Of a stretch of 64,000 nt of DNA, positions 63,571-64,000 are shown in pieces. The stretch is taken from positions 1-64,000 of the forward strand of contig NZ_RCUA01000043.1 in the NCBI RefSeq assembly GCF_003731635.1. The letters run 5' to 3'. The notes beneath the pieces were generated by a model that saw nothing but the letters and a program-made list of their open reading frames with translations, was not told the DNA's origin and did not search any database. How positions within the stretch are numbered: position 1 is the first letter of the stretch; each line of letters starts with the position of its first letter. Source of the stretch: Marisediminitalea oceani. GTDB taxonomy: Bacteria; Pseudomonadota; Gammaproteobacteria; Enterobacterales; Alteromonadaceae. Made by a program: the position numbers and the translations under genes.

Positions 63571-63975
63571 TCAGCTTAAGGCAACGACTAAAGACGCCCC
63601 ACAAAAGCCCAGACCGGTGAATCTCAATGCATTTTGAAACCTGGTGCTAATAACTCTCTTTAGGTCCTGGAGTGAGGTTGAGTCTGCTTTTGCGAGTACT
63701 CTCGCCACCATCACATCCACGGTACTCAAACCAAACAACGTAAACCCAATGCCGCGCAGTAAATCGTTTTGCTGATAGCCCATGGAGTATTCTTTAAAAG
63801 CCATAACAGCGAAAAACAAAAAGACGAAACCGCTAAACCAGTCAAAGTTAGCGTTATCCGCCTGGACCTGGTTAAACAGGCCTGTGAACCGGGCCAGTAA
63901 AAAGAATACTCCAATACCTATAAGGAGCCACCCCATGCCGGTAGATTCGCGAGATGAGAGTTCCACACATCCCAT
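63571..63975 (-). CDS. Membrane protein of unknown function
   Basis: 134 aa if started at 63975; a later ATG at 63936 (MGWLLIGIGVFFLLARF) is an alternative that begins directly with the first span. About three spans (about 15-30, 45-60, 120-133). Neither start has a convincing ribosome-binding site, and the window ends 25 bp beyond. No family recognised. Confidence 0.5.
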   Translation of the reverse strand: MGCVELSSRESTGMGWLLIGIGVFFLLARFTGLFNQVQADNANFDWFSGFVFLFFAVMAFKEYSMGYQQNDLLRGIGFTLFGLSTVDVMVARVLAKADSTSLQDLKRVISTRFQNALRFTGLGFCGASLVVALS

Positions 63976-64000
63976 AATAATGGGAACAATTACCAGTAAG

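Noticed and set aside
1-64000. CRISPR arrays, insertion sequences, toxin-antitoxin pairs or prophage blocks
   Set aside because: No regularly spaced repeats, no transposase or integrase genes and no clear antitoxin/toxin pairing were seen. The M15 peptidase and the two-span immunity-like protein are isolated.

Overview
The window is chromosomal DNA of a marine-type gammaproteobacterium, most likely an Alteromonadales member close to Alteromonas, Salinimonas or Aestuariibacter. This is inferred from the gene set and order: a TIGR03503-family protein beside the dnaQ/rnhA divergent pair, a complete leucine catabolism (liu) operon, a Cpx-like pair facing a Spy-like gene, and a large TonB receptor next to a laminarinase-type lipoprotein. 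No rRNA, insertion sequence, prophage block or CRISPR array was seen. A partial tRNA-Asp lies at the left edge.

Layout. 0-18 kb is mainly housekeeping: tRNA-Asp, TIGR03503 protein, dnaQ, rnhA, yghU, a PIG3-type oxidoreductase, rlmI, a PilZ protein, hrpA, a CBS protein, a secreted isoaspartyl peptidase, sbcB, a FapA/DUF342 protein and a periplasmic-sensor protein with a degenerate GGDEF domain. 18-26.4 kb carries a thiolase divergent from liuR-liuA-liuB-liuC-liuD-liuE, which together take isovaleryl-CoA to acetoacetate and acetyl-CoA. 26.4-32.4 kb holds two MFS transporters, an SRPBCC protein, glgC with a readable promoter and operator, and a thioesterase. 32.5-38.3 kb is a beta-glucan (probably laminarin) unit: a GH16 lipoprotein with three related C-terminal modules, followed by a TonB-dependent receptor, under a promoter with two identical LacI-type operators.

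38.7-50.7 kb contains an HDOD protein, a ketopantoate-reductase-like enzyme, a glycosyltransferase, SufE, xthA, a CpxA/CpxR-like pair with a Spy-like protein, YaiI, and an XRE-cupin regulator with azlC and azlD preceded by a tandem operator. 50.7-54 kb holds an envelope-directed DUF4384 / TPR-CHAT operon in which the CHAT gene is split by a single in-frame amber codon. 54-64 kb is accessory: nearly all genes lie on the minus strand and encode small membrane, lipoprotein or secreted proteins of unknown function, including two short genes under 60 codons, with a PspC-like protein, GNAT enzymes and an M15 peptidase.

The most distinctive items are the amber-interrupted CHAT lipoprotein operon, the twin-operator GH16/TonB unit with its triplicated WDCCGG module, and the tandem GTTC-N8-GAAC operator of the XRE-AzlCD operon. 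I found no clear evidence of a wholly new defence or mobile system.
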